Below, piece after piece: positions 9,358 to 18,477 of a stretch of 64,000 bases of DNA; within the stretch, counting starts at the first letter, position 1; every line of letters begins with the position of its first letter. The position numbers and the translations under genes are program-made. The notes below the pieces were generated by a model. That model was not told where the DNA came from, made no database searches, and saw nothing but the letters and a program-made list of their open reading frames with translations. The DNA is from Syntrophaceae bacterium (lineage in GTDB: Bacteria; Desulfobacterota; Syntrophia; Syntrophales; UBA5619): positions 13,475 through 77,474 of the forward strand of contig PLLC01000079.1 of the NCBI GenBank assembly GCA_003141195.1, written 5' to 3'.

Positions 9358-9395
9358 AAAAGGGGGGACAGCGCGGGAGCTGTTTCCCCTTTTTC
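9356..9395. terminator. Bidirectional terminator between convergent genes
   Basis: AAAAAGGGGGGACAGC / GCTGTTTCCCCTTTTT. Confidence 0.75.
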
Positions 9396-9399
9396 CCTC

Positions 9400-10734
9400 T
9401 TATTTGGCGCAGCCGGCGCGGCGCAGGACATCGGCGATCAGCTCGGCGTAGCGCGCTGCTGCGCCCCGGTTCGCCGCCACTGCCCGGCGCCCGGCTTCGC
9501 CCTTCCTGCGCAGGAGATCCGGATCATCGAGGAGCTCCCGGATACCCCTGAAGAGTTCCTCTCCGTTCCGGACGGCGATCCCGGCGCCCGCTTCTCCGAG
9601 AAGGACCTGTTCATCGTGGAAATCGTCCATGTGCGGCCCGTGGAAAACGACCTTTCCCCAGGCGGCGGCCTCGAGGAGGTTCTGGCCACCCTTCGGCACG
9701 AGGCTCCCCCCGCAGAAGACGATGGTGGCGAGGCTGTAAACCTTGAAGAGCTCGCCGATCACATCGACCAGAACGACCCGCTCCCCGCGACGACTCCGGC
9801 CCGCCCGGATCTCCGACATCCGGATGACGTCGGCGAAACCGGCCTGGCGGATGATCTCCGCGACGGCGTCCCCCCGCTCGATGTGGCGAGGAATCAGGAT
9901 CAGCTTGAAGTCCGGCCGGCGTTCGAGCAGCCGCCGGTAAACATCCAGAATGACTGTTTCTTCTCCTTCGTGCGTGCTCCCCGCGACGAGAACCCCATCC
10001 CCCGGCGTCATATCCAGGCGTCCGGCGATCTCCCGTTCCAGCTCCGGGGAAACGCGGGCCGCGAGGCCGTCGTACTTCGCGTTTCCGAGAACATGGATCC
10101 GTGAGGACGGCATCCCGAGGACCGCAAGCTTCTCCGCATCGATCTCCGAGATCACACCGGCGTCGTCGAGCGCCGCGAGGATTTCCTTCCAGAAGAAACG
10201 TGTCGCCCGGTAACGGCGGAAGGAACGGGGCGAAATCCGGCCGTTCGCCATCACGATCCGCGTCCCCCGCTCCCGGCAGAGCCGGATGAAATTGGGCCAG
10301 AGCTCCGTTTCCACGGGAATGAAGACGTCGGGTCGGACCCGATCGAGAACCTTCCGAACGACGCAGGGGATGTCGAGGGGATAGTAGATGTGGGCCGTCG
10401 CAGCGGTGACCAGTTTCCGGGCCATCTCCTGGCCCGTCTCCGTGCTGGTCGAAAGGACGATGCACGCCGCGGGGAAACGGGAGCGGAGGGCCGTCACAAT
10501 GGGGGCGGCCGCCGTCACCTCGCCAACGGAGACGGCATGAACCCAGATCCGGGGCGTTCCCTTCATGCGGGAGGAGAAATCCGGTAAGAGACGGCCGAAT
10601 TTCGGGCCAAGGCTCCGGCGGTACTTGCCCGTCAGGAGCATCCGCGCCCCGTAGAAGGGAACGGCGAAGACGGCCGCCGCAAAAAGGAGCGTGTTATAGA
10701 GCCCGGTCCAGAACAAGGAACACCCCTCCGGCAA
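9400..10734 (-). CDS. waaA: 3-deoxy-D-manno-octulosonic acid transferase
   Basis: RIWVHAVSVGEVTAAAPIV, VAGSTHEGEE, GGSLVPKGGQNLLEAAAWGK. Confidence 0.92.
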   Translation of the reverse strand: MPEGCSLFWTGLYNTLLFAAAVFAVPFYGARMLLTGKYRRSLGPKFGRLLPDFSSRMKGTPRIWVHAVSVGEVTAAAPIVTALRSRFPAACIVLSTSTETGQEMARKLVTAATAHIYYPLDIPCVVRKVLDRVRPDVFIPVETELWPNFIRLCRERGTRIVMANGRISPRSFRRYRATRFFWKEILAALDDAGVISEIDAEKLAVLGMPSSRIHVLGNAKYDGLAARVSPELEREIAGRLDMTPGDGVLVAGSTHEGEETVILDVYRRLLERRPDFKLILIPRHIERGDAVAEIIRQAGFADVIRMSEIRAGRSRRGERVVLVDVIGELFKVYSLATIVFCGGSLVPKGGQNLLEAAAWGKVVFHGPHMDDFHDEQVLLGEAGAGIAVRNGEELFRGIRELLDDPDLLRRKGEAGRRAVAANRGAAARYAELIADVLRRAGCAK

Positions 10735-11224
10735 CCATTGAAAAACAAACCGCTGTCACTGCAGAAAGTTTTGCAGCCTCCACCCGGCCACACCCGAGTA
10801 TGCGTGAATCCCGAAAACACAAGCCGCTCCCCCCCACTCTTACACGACCCTGCCCTTCCGATGGGCAATCGGGGGACGCCAGGAGTCCGGCGTCATCCCC
10901 ATATCACGACCCGCCGAACGCCGCAACCAAAATCCACCACCTAATTTACTTAAACCCTGAAAAGACGGGAGCTTGCCGCTGATTTGCTTTCACCTTGATG
11001 CAAGTAAAAAATGACAATTTCTACAGTAAATTCAATCATCATAAAATGTTGATGGTGGATTTAGGACAAGCGTCATGGTTGACACGCCCCCGCCGATGGT
11101 GTATGAAAGTGCCGGCGGCGCGTCCGCCGATCCTGTCCCACCGGGCGGCCGCGGCGCGGATACCGCCGGAGCGGCGAAAAGAATTCCCCGTTCATTTTTA
11201 CCGGAAATCATGAAGGGGCCTTTC

Positions 11225-11896
11225 ATGAAAAAGATCGCATCATCCATCCTGTCGGCGGACGGAAGCAGGCTCGGCGAAGAGATCGCGGCCGTCGAAGCGG
11301 CGGGGGCGGACTGGATCCACATCGACGTCATGGACGGCCATTTCGTCCCCAACCTCACGATCGGCCCGGGACTGATCGCTACGCTCCGTAAAACGACGAG
11401 CCTCCCCTTCGATGTCCACCTGATGATCGAAAACCCTGAGCGGTACATCGACGCCTTTGCGAAGGCGGGAAGCGATCGGATCACGGTCCACGTGGAGGCC
11501 ACGGTTCATCTCCACCGGACGGTCGCCATGATCCGCGAACGGGGTCTCCGGGCGGGGGTCTCCCTCAACCCGGCGACGCCGCTTTGCCAAGTGGAACCGA
11601 TCCTGCCCGACATCGATCTCCTGCTCATCATGACCGTGAACCCCGGCTTTGGGGGACAGAAGTTCATCAAAGGGTCGCTCCCCAAAATCGCAGCGGCCAA
11701 GCGGATGATCCGCGAGGTCGCCCCCGAGGTCCTGCTGGAGGTGGACGGCGGTGTGACCCTGAAAAACATCCGTTCCATTGCCGACACCGGCGCGGACGTT
11801 CTCGTCGCCGGCTCCGCCATCTTCGGCAGCGGCGATTACCGCGAGACCATCAGGGCGATGAAGGCGCTCGTTGCGGCGCCGGCGGTTACCGTCTGA
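11225..11896 (+). CDS. rpe: Ribulose-phosphate 3-epimerase
   Basis: KIASSILSAD, DWIHIDVMDGHFVPNLTIGP, MTVNPGFGGQKFI. Confidence 0.95.
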   Translation: MKKIASSILSADGSRLGEEIAAVEAAGADWIHIDVMDGHFVPNLTIGPGLIATLRKTTSLPFDVHLMIENPERYIDAFAKAGSDRITVHVEATVHLHRTVAMIRERGLRAGVSLNPATPLCQVEPILPDIDLLLIMTVNPGFGGQKFIKGSLPKIAAAKRMIREVAPEVLLEVDGGVTLKNIRSIADTGADVLVAGSAIFGSGDYRETIRAMKALVAAPAVTV

Positions 11897-11933
11897 ATCG
11901 GAACATCATCTTTTCAAAAGAGGGCGCAGGGAT

Positions 11934-12274
11934 ATGCTGCAGGACATTCTGTTGACCCCGGAAGAAATCGCCTTGAAGCAGGAGGTCCGAGAGTTCGTCA
12001 AGCGGGAGGTCTCCTCCGACCTGATCCGGAAGATGGACCGGGACGAGGCTACACAAACGTCTTCCCCATCGAGAAGATGATCCGCGACACCCGCCTCATC
12101 CAGATCTGGACGGGCACGAACGATATCATGAACCTCCTCATCCAGCACGAGTACTACCGCGAGCTCCTCAAGGATCCGAACCCCGGCCGGATGATCGAGG
12201 CGGACGCTGAAGAGGCCGCCCAGAACGACGAAAAGGTCTACGAGGACGACGAGATGTGGACCAAGGGGTGGTAG
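11934..12274 (+). pseudogene. Acyl-CoA dehydrogenase remnant with internal deletion
   Basis: N-terminal [25 protein letters not shown] joined out of frame near 12045 to the C-terminal segment [29 protein letters not shown]. Confidence 0.75.
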
Positions 12275-12328
12275 TAGCAACTCGCCCCGACAATGGAACG
12301 GCGCCGAAATCGGGATCTGTCCCCCTTT

Positions 12329-13366
12329 TTATACAAGCTGACCGGCCAGCTTCTCCCGCACCTGCTTCGCCTCGGCCACAATCCGCTCGATGACTTCCTT
12401 CACCGTCGGCTCGTCGCGGAGGAGTCCCATCACCTGACCCACGGGAAGGATTCCCTTCTCCAGATCGCCGTTCTCCGTCGCGAGGCGGAAGGCCTTGAAG
12501 CCGTTTGCCATGAAGGCGAGCTGCCGGGCGTTCTTCCAGCCGGAGGCCATTACACCGACGAAGAGCTTCAGGTAGGGCACATGGAGCTGGGCGGCGATCT
12601 CCCGGGAATTGAAGAAGGCCGCGATGAGGTCCAGCCCGCGCCGCTCGGCCTTCTCCGCCGTTTCGGTTTTCAGGACCCGGCAGGGAATCCCGTCGATCCG
12701 GGGCGAGGCGAGGGTGTCGGTGATCTCCTTTTCGAGGGAGAGCCGCTTGAAGTTTGCGTGGAGCGGGCTCTCCTTCGTGGTCATGAAACGGGTCCCCATC
12801 GCGATCCCTTCCGCCCCCAGGGCCAGGGCCGCGGCCAGCCCCCGGCCGTCCGCAAAACCTCCCGCCGCAATGACGGGGATTTTCACGGCGTCCGCCAGGC
12901 TCGGGACGAGGACGAGCGAGGTCACCGCCTCGCCGTGGGCCGCCGCCTCGTGGCCGGTCGCAATCACCCCGTCCGCCCCGTACTCCTCGGCCCGTTTCGC
13001 GTGGCGGGCGTTGACCACGGTCGCGACCACCTTGCCGCCGTACTCATGGGCCCCCTTCACGATCCAGTCGCCCTTCCCCAGGGCGAAGTTGATGACCGGG
13101 ACCTTCTCCGCGAGCATGACCTTCGCATTCTCCGCGGCACCCGGGATAAGGAGCGTGGCGTTGCAGCCGAAGGGTTTGTCGGTCAGGCTGCGGATCTCCC
13201 GGATCGCCTGCCGCGTCTGTTCCGCATCCATCGGTCCGGTCGCAAGAATGCCCAGCCCCCCCGCATTGGACACGGCCGCCACCATCTTTGGAACGCTGAT
13301 CCAGCTCATACCAGATAGAAGGATGGGATATGGAATGCCGAAAAGTTCGGTAATGCGCGTCTTCAC
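12329..13366 (-). CDS. Nitronate monooxygenase / 2-nitropropane dioxygenase family (FabK-like) FMN enzyme
   Basis: ELFGIPYPILLSGMSWISVPKMVAAVSNAGGLGILA; GTG start 13366 with AAAGGAG upstream. Confidence 0.88.
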   Translation of the reverse strand: MKTRITELFGIPYPILLSGMSWISVPKMVAAVSNAGGLGILATGPMDAEQTRQAIREIRSLTDKPFGCNATLLIPGAAENAKVMLAEKVPVINFALGKGDWIVKGAHEYGGKVVATVVNARHAKRAEEYGADGVIATGHEAAAHGEAVTSLVLVPSLADAVKIPVIAAGGFADGRGLAAALALGAEGIAMGTRFMTTKESPLHANFKRLSLEKEITDTLASPRIDGIPCRVLKTETAEKAERRGLDLIAAFFNSREIAAQLHVPYLKLFVGVMASGWKNARQLAFMANGFKAFRLATENGDLEKGILPVGQVMGLLRDEPTVKEVIERIVAEAKQVREKLAGQLV

Positions 13367-13415
13367 AGAGGGTCTCCTTTCATATTCATCAAACTTGCAT
13401 GGCTCAAAGCGCAGA

Positions 13416-13528
13416 GGGAACCGGATTCCGGAAGCGCGCATTGGAGATTTTCGGGCCCCCTGCCCCCGCAGCGTAGCGAGGAGGTGCAGGGTCGAAAAAT
13501 GTCCAGCGCGCGGAGGAATCCGATTCCC
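13416..13528. repeat. Long imperfect palindrome
   Basis: ACCGGATTCC...GCGCGC..TTTTCGggccccctgc / gcagggtCGAAAAa..GCGCGC...GGAATCCGAT. Confidence 0.6.
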
Positions 13529-13548
13529 GGCGTGACCCGGCCATTCGG

Positions 13549-14691
13549 CTACCTTGCCTGAAGATACCGGCCGATCGTCATGATCTCCGCCTCCTTCGTC
13601 CCCTCGTAGAGTTCGAGGATCTTGGCGTCGCGGTACCACTTCTGGACGGGGTACTCCTCGATGTAGCCGTATCCCCCGTGGAGCTCAACGGCGTAGTTCG
13701 CGCAGAAAACGGCGGTCTGGCCGCCGAAGAACTTCGCCATCGCCGCGAGGATGTAGTCCGGCCGCCCCTGATCGATCAGCCAGGCCGACTTGTAGATGAG
13801 CCCCCGGAGCGCCTCGATCCGGATTGCCATCTCGGTCAGCTTCATCTGGGTAAGCTGGTAGGCGCCGAGCGGAGCGCCGAAGGCGGTCCGTTCCTTGACG
13901 TACTTGATGCTTGTCTCGAGGCAGGCCTCGGAGAGCCCGAGGGCCTGGGCGGCGACCATGACGCGGGTCGTGTCGAAGAAGTGCATGAGCTCGCGGAAGC
14001 CGTGCCCCTCCTTCCCAACCAGGTTGGCCTGTGGAACCCGGACATCCTCGAAGGCGATCTCCGCCGTGTCGCTCGCGCGGATCCCCATCTTCCCGTGGAT
14101 CTTGTTCCGGGTGACCCCCTTCGCGTCCGCCGGAATGATGATCAGGCTGAAACTGTTGTGCTTCTTCTCCTCCGGATTCGTGATGCACTGGGTCACCATG
14201 AAGTCGCAGACCGTGCCGTTGGTGATGAACATCTTGTTGCCGTTGATCACATAGTCACTGCCGTCCTTGACGGCGCGCGTCTTGTAGCCGGAGACATCCG
14301 TCCCGGCATTGGGCTCTGTGAAGGCCCCCGCGCTGACCTTCTCGCCGCTGCAGACGGGCGGAAGATAGGTCTTCTTCTGCTCTTCGGAGCCGTACTGAAG
14401 GATCGCCTCGCAGCCGAAGCTCGCGGCCCCGACGTTGAGGCCGATCCCCATATCCACCTTCGAGAGCTCCTCGGTGATGATGGCGTTCCCCATGCAGCCC
14501 GCCCCGGCGCCGCCATACTCCTCCGGGATCCAGGCGCCGACGAGGCCCTGGGCCGCCCCTTTCTTCTGGATCTCCGCCGTGTATTTCTCCTGTTCGTCGC
14601 ACTCCTGCGACAGGGTGGTGAAATTGGCCCTGGCAAAGCGGTAGGCCATGTCCTGCAGCATCTTCTGTTCTTCGGTGAGCTCAAAATCCAT
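13549..14691 (-). CDS. Acyl-CoA dehydrogenase
   Basis: ACAD signatures EPNAGTDVSGYKTRA, QLTQMKLTEMAIRIE, ELHGGYGYIEEYPVQKWYRDAKILELYEGT. Confidence 0.93.
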   Translation of the reverse strand: MDFELTEEQKMLQDMAYRFARANFTTLSQECDEQEKYTAEIQKKGAAQGLVGAWIPEEYGGAGAGCMGNAIITEELSKVDMGIGLNVGAASFGCEAILQYGSEEQKKTYLPPVCSGEKVSAGAFTEPNAGTDVSGYKTRAVKDGSDYVINGNKMFITNGTVCDFMVTQCITNPEEKKHNSFSLIIIPADAKGVTRNKIHGKMGIRASDTAEIAFEDVRVPQANLVGKEGHGFRELMHFFDTTRVMVAAQALGLSEACLETSIKYVKERTAFGAPLGAYQLTQMKLTEMAIRIEALRGLIYKSAWLIDQGRPDYILAAMAKFFGGQTAVFCANYAVELHGGYGYIEEYPVQKWYRDAKILELYEGTKEAEIMTIGRYLQAR

Positions 14692-14709
14692 GGTTCTTTC
14701 CCTCCATTC

Positions 14710-16353
14710 TCAGGTAAACTGTTTCCGGAGCTGGACCTTGTTGATCTTCCCGACCGAGGTCTTGGGAATTTCGTCCACGAACATATACTTGTCCGGGATT
14801 CCGTATTTGGGGATCTTTCCCGCATCGGCATTCTTGAACATGAAGGCCTTGATCTCCTCCTCCGTGACCTTTCCCTTGGACTCCGGCCTCAGCACGATGA
14901 CCAGCAACGGCCGCTCGCCCCACTTGGCATCCGGGACGCCGATCGCCGCCGCCTCGGAGACCGCGGGATGCTGGCTGATCAGATTCTCCAGGTCGAGCGA
15001 CGAGACCCACTCGCCGCCCGTCTTGATCACATCCTTGATCCGGTCGGTGATCTGGATGTACCCCTCGGAATCGATGTAGGCGACATCCCCCGTGTGGAGC
15101 CAGCCGTCCTTCCAGAGCTCCTTCGTCCTCACCGGATCCTTGTAGTAGCTCTCGGTCAGCCACGGCGCCCGGAGGACCAGTTCGCCCGTCGCGATCCCGT
15201 CGTGAGGCAGGTCTTTCCCCATCGCATCGACGATCTTCGCATAGACGAGGGGCACGGGCAGCCCCGTCATGATCAGGCGGTCGATCTGCTTTTCCTTGTC
15301 CCAGCCCAGCATCGAGGGCTTCAGGGTCGCCAGCGAAATCAGCGGGCAGGTCTCCGACATCCCGTAGCCGGCAAAGATCTCGATCCCGAGGTCCATCGCC
15401 GCCTGCGCAAGCCCCTTGGGGAGACGCGCCCCGCCGATGACCACCCGCCATTTGGAGAGATTGAGGGTCTTGACGACCGGACTCGACACCAGCATGTGAA
15501 TGATCGTCGGGACGCAGTGGGAGAAGGTCACCTTCTCCGTCAGGATCAGCTTGAGCAGCATGGGCGGCTCGTACTTGCCCGGATAGACCTGTTTGACGCC
15601 CATCATCGTCGCCGCATAGGGAAGGCCCCAGGCATGGACATGGAACATCGGAGTGATCGGCATGTAAACGTCGTTGGAGCGGAAACGGCCGACGGACTCG
15701 TAGGCGCCGGCGCCGATCACGAGGGCCTGGGCGTGGAGGACGAGCTGGCGGTGGGAGAAGGAAACGCCCTTGGGAAGGCCGGTCGTCCCCGTCGTGTAGA
15801 AGGTGGTGGCCCGTGTGTTCTCATCGAGATCCGGGAAGTCGTAGGAGTCGGCGGCCCTCTGGAGGAGCTCCTCGTACTCCGCGTCGAACGGGATTTTCGT
15901 GGCGGGCTTCTGGCCACTGTCGGAGATCAGGATGATCTTTTTCACGGTCGTGAGCTTGTCGTAAACGGCCTCCAGGAGGGGCAGGAACTCCTCATGGATG
16001 AGGACGACCTTGTCCTCCGCATGGTTCATCGTGTAGAGGATCTGCTCCGGGGAAAGGCGCCAGTTCTGGGTGTGGAGGACCGCCCCCATCATCGGAATGG
16101 CGAAGAAACTCTCCAGATAGCGGTGGCTGTCGTAGTCGAAGACGCAGACCGTATCGCCCTCCACGACGCCCAGTTTCGCCAGGCCGTTGGCCAGCCGGTG
16201 GATCCGCTCGTTCAGCTTCCGGTAGGTCAGACGGACCTTGTCCCGGTAGACGATCTCCTGGTCCGGCGCAAAAAATAGCGGTGTGGCAAGCAGGTGCTTG
16301 ATGAGCAACTGATACTGGTAGCATTCTCCTGGTGCATAGGTTTTTGTTGCCAT
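14710..16353 (-). CDS. AMP-dependent acyl-CoA synthetase/ligase
   Basis: TTFYTTGTTGLPKGVSFSHRQ, GYGMSETCPL, GWLHTGDVAYIDSEGYIQITDRIKDVIKTGGEWVSS. Confidence 0.93.
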   Translation of the reverse strand: MATKTYAPGECYQYQLLIKHLLATPLFFAPDQEIVYRDKVRLTYRKLNERIHRLANGLAKLGVVEGDTVCVFDYDSHRYLESFFAIPMMGAVLHTQNWRLSPEQILYTMNHAEDKVVLIHEEFLPLLEAVYDKLTTVKKIILISDSGQKPATKIPFDAEYEELLQRAADSYDFPDLDENTRATTFYTTGTTGLPKGVSFSHRQLVLHAQALVIGAGAYESVGRFRSNDVYMPITPMFHVHAWGLPYAATMMGVKQVYPGKYEPPMLLKLILTEKVTFSHCVPTIIHMLVSSPVVKTLNLSKWRVVIGGARLPKGLAQAAMDLGIEIFAGYGMSETCPLISLATLKPSMLGWDKEKQIDRLIMTGLPVPLVYAKIVDAMGKDLPHDGIATGELVLRAPWLTESYYKDPVRTKELWKDGWLHTGDVAYIDSEGYIQITDRIKDVIKTGGEWVSSLDLENLISQHPAVSEAAAIGVPDAKWGERPLLVIVLRPESKGKVTEEEIKAFMFKNADAGKIPKYGIPDKYMFVDEIPKTSVGKINKVQLRKQFT

Positions 16354-16511
16354 AAGATTCCCTCCTTGATGGTTGAATTAAAACCTGGTTTGGTATAGTG
16401 CTGCCGGAATGGACCTCGGCCAAAAACCGGCCGGGGGAACCTATACCATATTCGCCCTTGGCTGACAATGACTTCCTGCTAAGAAGGATCATTTTCCCAG
16501 AACGGAACGCC

Positions 16512-17039
16512 ATGCATATCATCGTGGACGGCTACAACCTGATCCGGCAATCCGACACCTTCCGGCATTCCGAGAGGAAAAGCCTGGAGGAGGGGCGCAA
16601 CGCCCTCATCCGGAGTCTTGCCGGCTACCGGAAACTTCGGGGGCACCGGATCACCGTCGTCTTCGACGGCTGGGTAGGGGGTTCGCCGGCGGAGGAACGG
16701 GACAGCGCCGGGGGGATGGAGATCATCTATTCCCGCCTGGGGGAGAAGGCCGACGAGGTGATCAAGCGACTGCTTGCGAAGGGTGATGAGGAGATCATGG
16801 TCGTCACCTCCGACCGTGAGATCGCCACGTTCGCCGTCCGCCGCGGGAAGACCGCCATCGCCTCCCCCGCGTTCGATGAACTGCTCGAACGGAGCGCCGC
16901 GGGATCTTCCGCTGAGGACACCCCCGGCGAGGGGAATCCGGATGACGACGACGACCGGACCGGCATGAAAAGAAAAGGCCCCTCCCGGCGGCTTTCCAAA
17001 CAGAAACGGGCGGCCTTGGCCCGGTTTAAGAAACTTTGA
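16512..17039 (+). CDS. NYN domain (YacP-like) RNA-binding/nuclease protein
   Basis: MHIIVDGYNLIRQSD, VVFDGW, VVTSDREIA. Confidence 0.85.
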   Translation: MHIIVDGYNLIRQSDTFRHSERKSLEEGRNALIRSLAGYRKLRGHRITVVFDGWVGGSPAEERDSAGGMEIIYSRLGEKADEVIKRLLAKGDEEIMVVTSDREIATFAVRRGKTAIASPAFDELLERSAAGSSAEDTPGEGNPDDDDDRTGMKRKGPSRRLSKQKRAALARFKKL

Positions 17040-17583
17040 CGGCTCCGCAGACGGCGAGCAGGAAGCGCTCCAGAAGGAGGCGGGGCTCCTGTCCCGTGGA
17101 CTTGAGCGCCAGATCGATCCGGACCAGCATCTCCAGAGAACCGGCCAGCTCGGAGCGGGTGAACCGGCCCGCGTTCTTCAGGGACTGATAGACGACGTAA
17201 GGGTGCTGCGAGACGAGATCGACCTGCTCCTCCCTCTCGCCCTCCCGGATCCACGCGATGAGGGGCGCGAGGATGGTTTTCGACGGAAAAAAGCGGGTCT
17301 CCCGGACAACGACCACCTTGCGTCCGGGGAGGAGGGGCGGTGTGATGAGGGATTCGCAGAGGGAGCCGACATCCTCGTGCTCGCCGTCGGTCACGAAGAG
17401 ATTGAGTTCACGGTCCCGGGCGTCGGGGATCAGCGCCGCCGTGATCTTGTCGAGGGCGTCCCGGAGGCGGAACTCCTCTTCCCCATAGAGGAGATAGCAG
17501 GGAACGGCCTTCCCCCGCTTCAGCTCGGCAAGGACCGCCTCCAGGGAGGCGCCCCGCCCGGTATCGTCGTCGTGAAGAGCCAT
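17026..17583 (-). pseudogene. holA: Internally deleted, in-frame second copy of DNA polymerase III delta subunit
   Basis: 185 aa = N-terminal ~118 plus C-terminal ~65 residues of the full holA at 22281..23675; ~279 codons missing. Confidence 0.8.
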
Positions 17584-17596
17584 AGGATCCGTGAAT

Positions 17597-17619
17597 TACC
17601 CCGCCCTGTGGACGGGGTA
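17597..17619. terminator. Hairpin TACCCCG...CGGGGTA at left edge of insert
   Basis: Perfect 7-bp stem; no strong T tract. Confidence 0.35.
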
Positions 17620-17823
17620 TTCTGCGGGAGAATTTCATAAAAAATTAAAAATATCTGCTTGCTTTTTGAAATTTTCGAGAGTATATTTTTTTAAAAGTTA
17701 TGAAATCAAGTGTCTACGCTGTCATCTGATCAATAAAGGAGGTGGTGGGAGGAAATTATCAGAAAAGGGATTTGAAGAGACTTTGCAGAAATTAAGAAAA
17801 CCTCACACACAAAGGAGATTGCC

Positions 17824-18060
17824 ATGAGCAACAAAATTAAAGGGATGTTTTTGCTATTTATTATTATCGGTTTAAGCGGATGTGCGGGTGTCCAATGGAA
17901 GGATACAAACGGTGCACTTGCTTCTGACTCGGTCGTAGTTGCATGTGGAAAACAGTGCGGCAGTGGTGGTACCGAGGGGCCATTAAATCAATTTAATGTT
18001 CCTCTTTTTGGCACTTGTCGTACCGCATGTATGAAATCGAAGGGGTATTCCCAACTGTAA
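17824..18060 (+). CDS. Small putative lipoprotein
   Basis: Lipobox LSGC; RBS AAAGGAG; terminator downstream. Confidence 0.6.
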   Translation: MSNKIKGMFLLFIIIGLSGCAGVQWKDTNGALASDSVVVACGKQCGSGGTEGPLNQFNVPLFGTCRTACMKSKGYSQL

Positions 18061-18093
18061 GTAAGTTTTTAAAAATTTAATAAGAGCTTCTTG

Positions 18094-18127
18094 AAAGCCG
18101 CAACCCGAAAGGGTATGCGGCTTTTTT
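18094..18127 (+). terminator. Rho-independent terminator
   Basis: AAAGCCGCAACCC-GAAA-GGGTATGCGGCTTTTTT. Confidence 0.9.
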
Positions 18128-18245
18128 ATTGAACAAAAGGAGGAAAAATAAACTGATAAGAATTTGCTTTTGCTTAAGTTGAGGATACGGAAAGGCATCC
18201 TGTATGTCAAGGAAATTGTATCACAACAGGTGAATATTTAAGCCC

Positions 18246-18369
18246 TAATATTGATGTTCTCGTCAAAAGTCAGAATTCGCCATTTTTCGGTTTGTAAGTA
18301 CCTGAATTAGGTGACTGCAAATTTTCAAAAAGGTCCGTTTGGCGACTTTTAACGAGGTCATCAATATTA
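18246..18369. mobile_element. MITE-like element with 26-bp TIRs
   Basis: TAATATTGATGTTCTCGTCAAAAGTC (18246-18271) and GACTTTTAACGAGGTCATCAATATTA (18344-18369). Confidence 0.65.
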
Positions 18370-18477
18370 TTGACATTATCCGCGGTTTATGATGGGATTT
18401 CTATGGAAGACGGGAGAAAAAACGAGATATCTCTTAATATTGTCATGCGCACAGACCGTGAGAAAGGAGACCTACAA

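Noticed and set aside
13678-16278. 866-aa plus-strand ORF opposite acyl-CoA dehydrogenase and ligase
   Set aside because: Antisense shadow ORF with no recognisable domain; opposite strand carries conserved enzymes.
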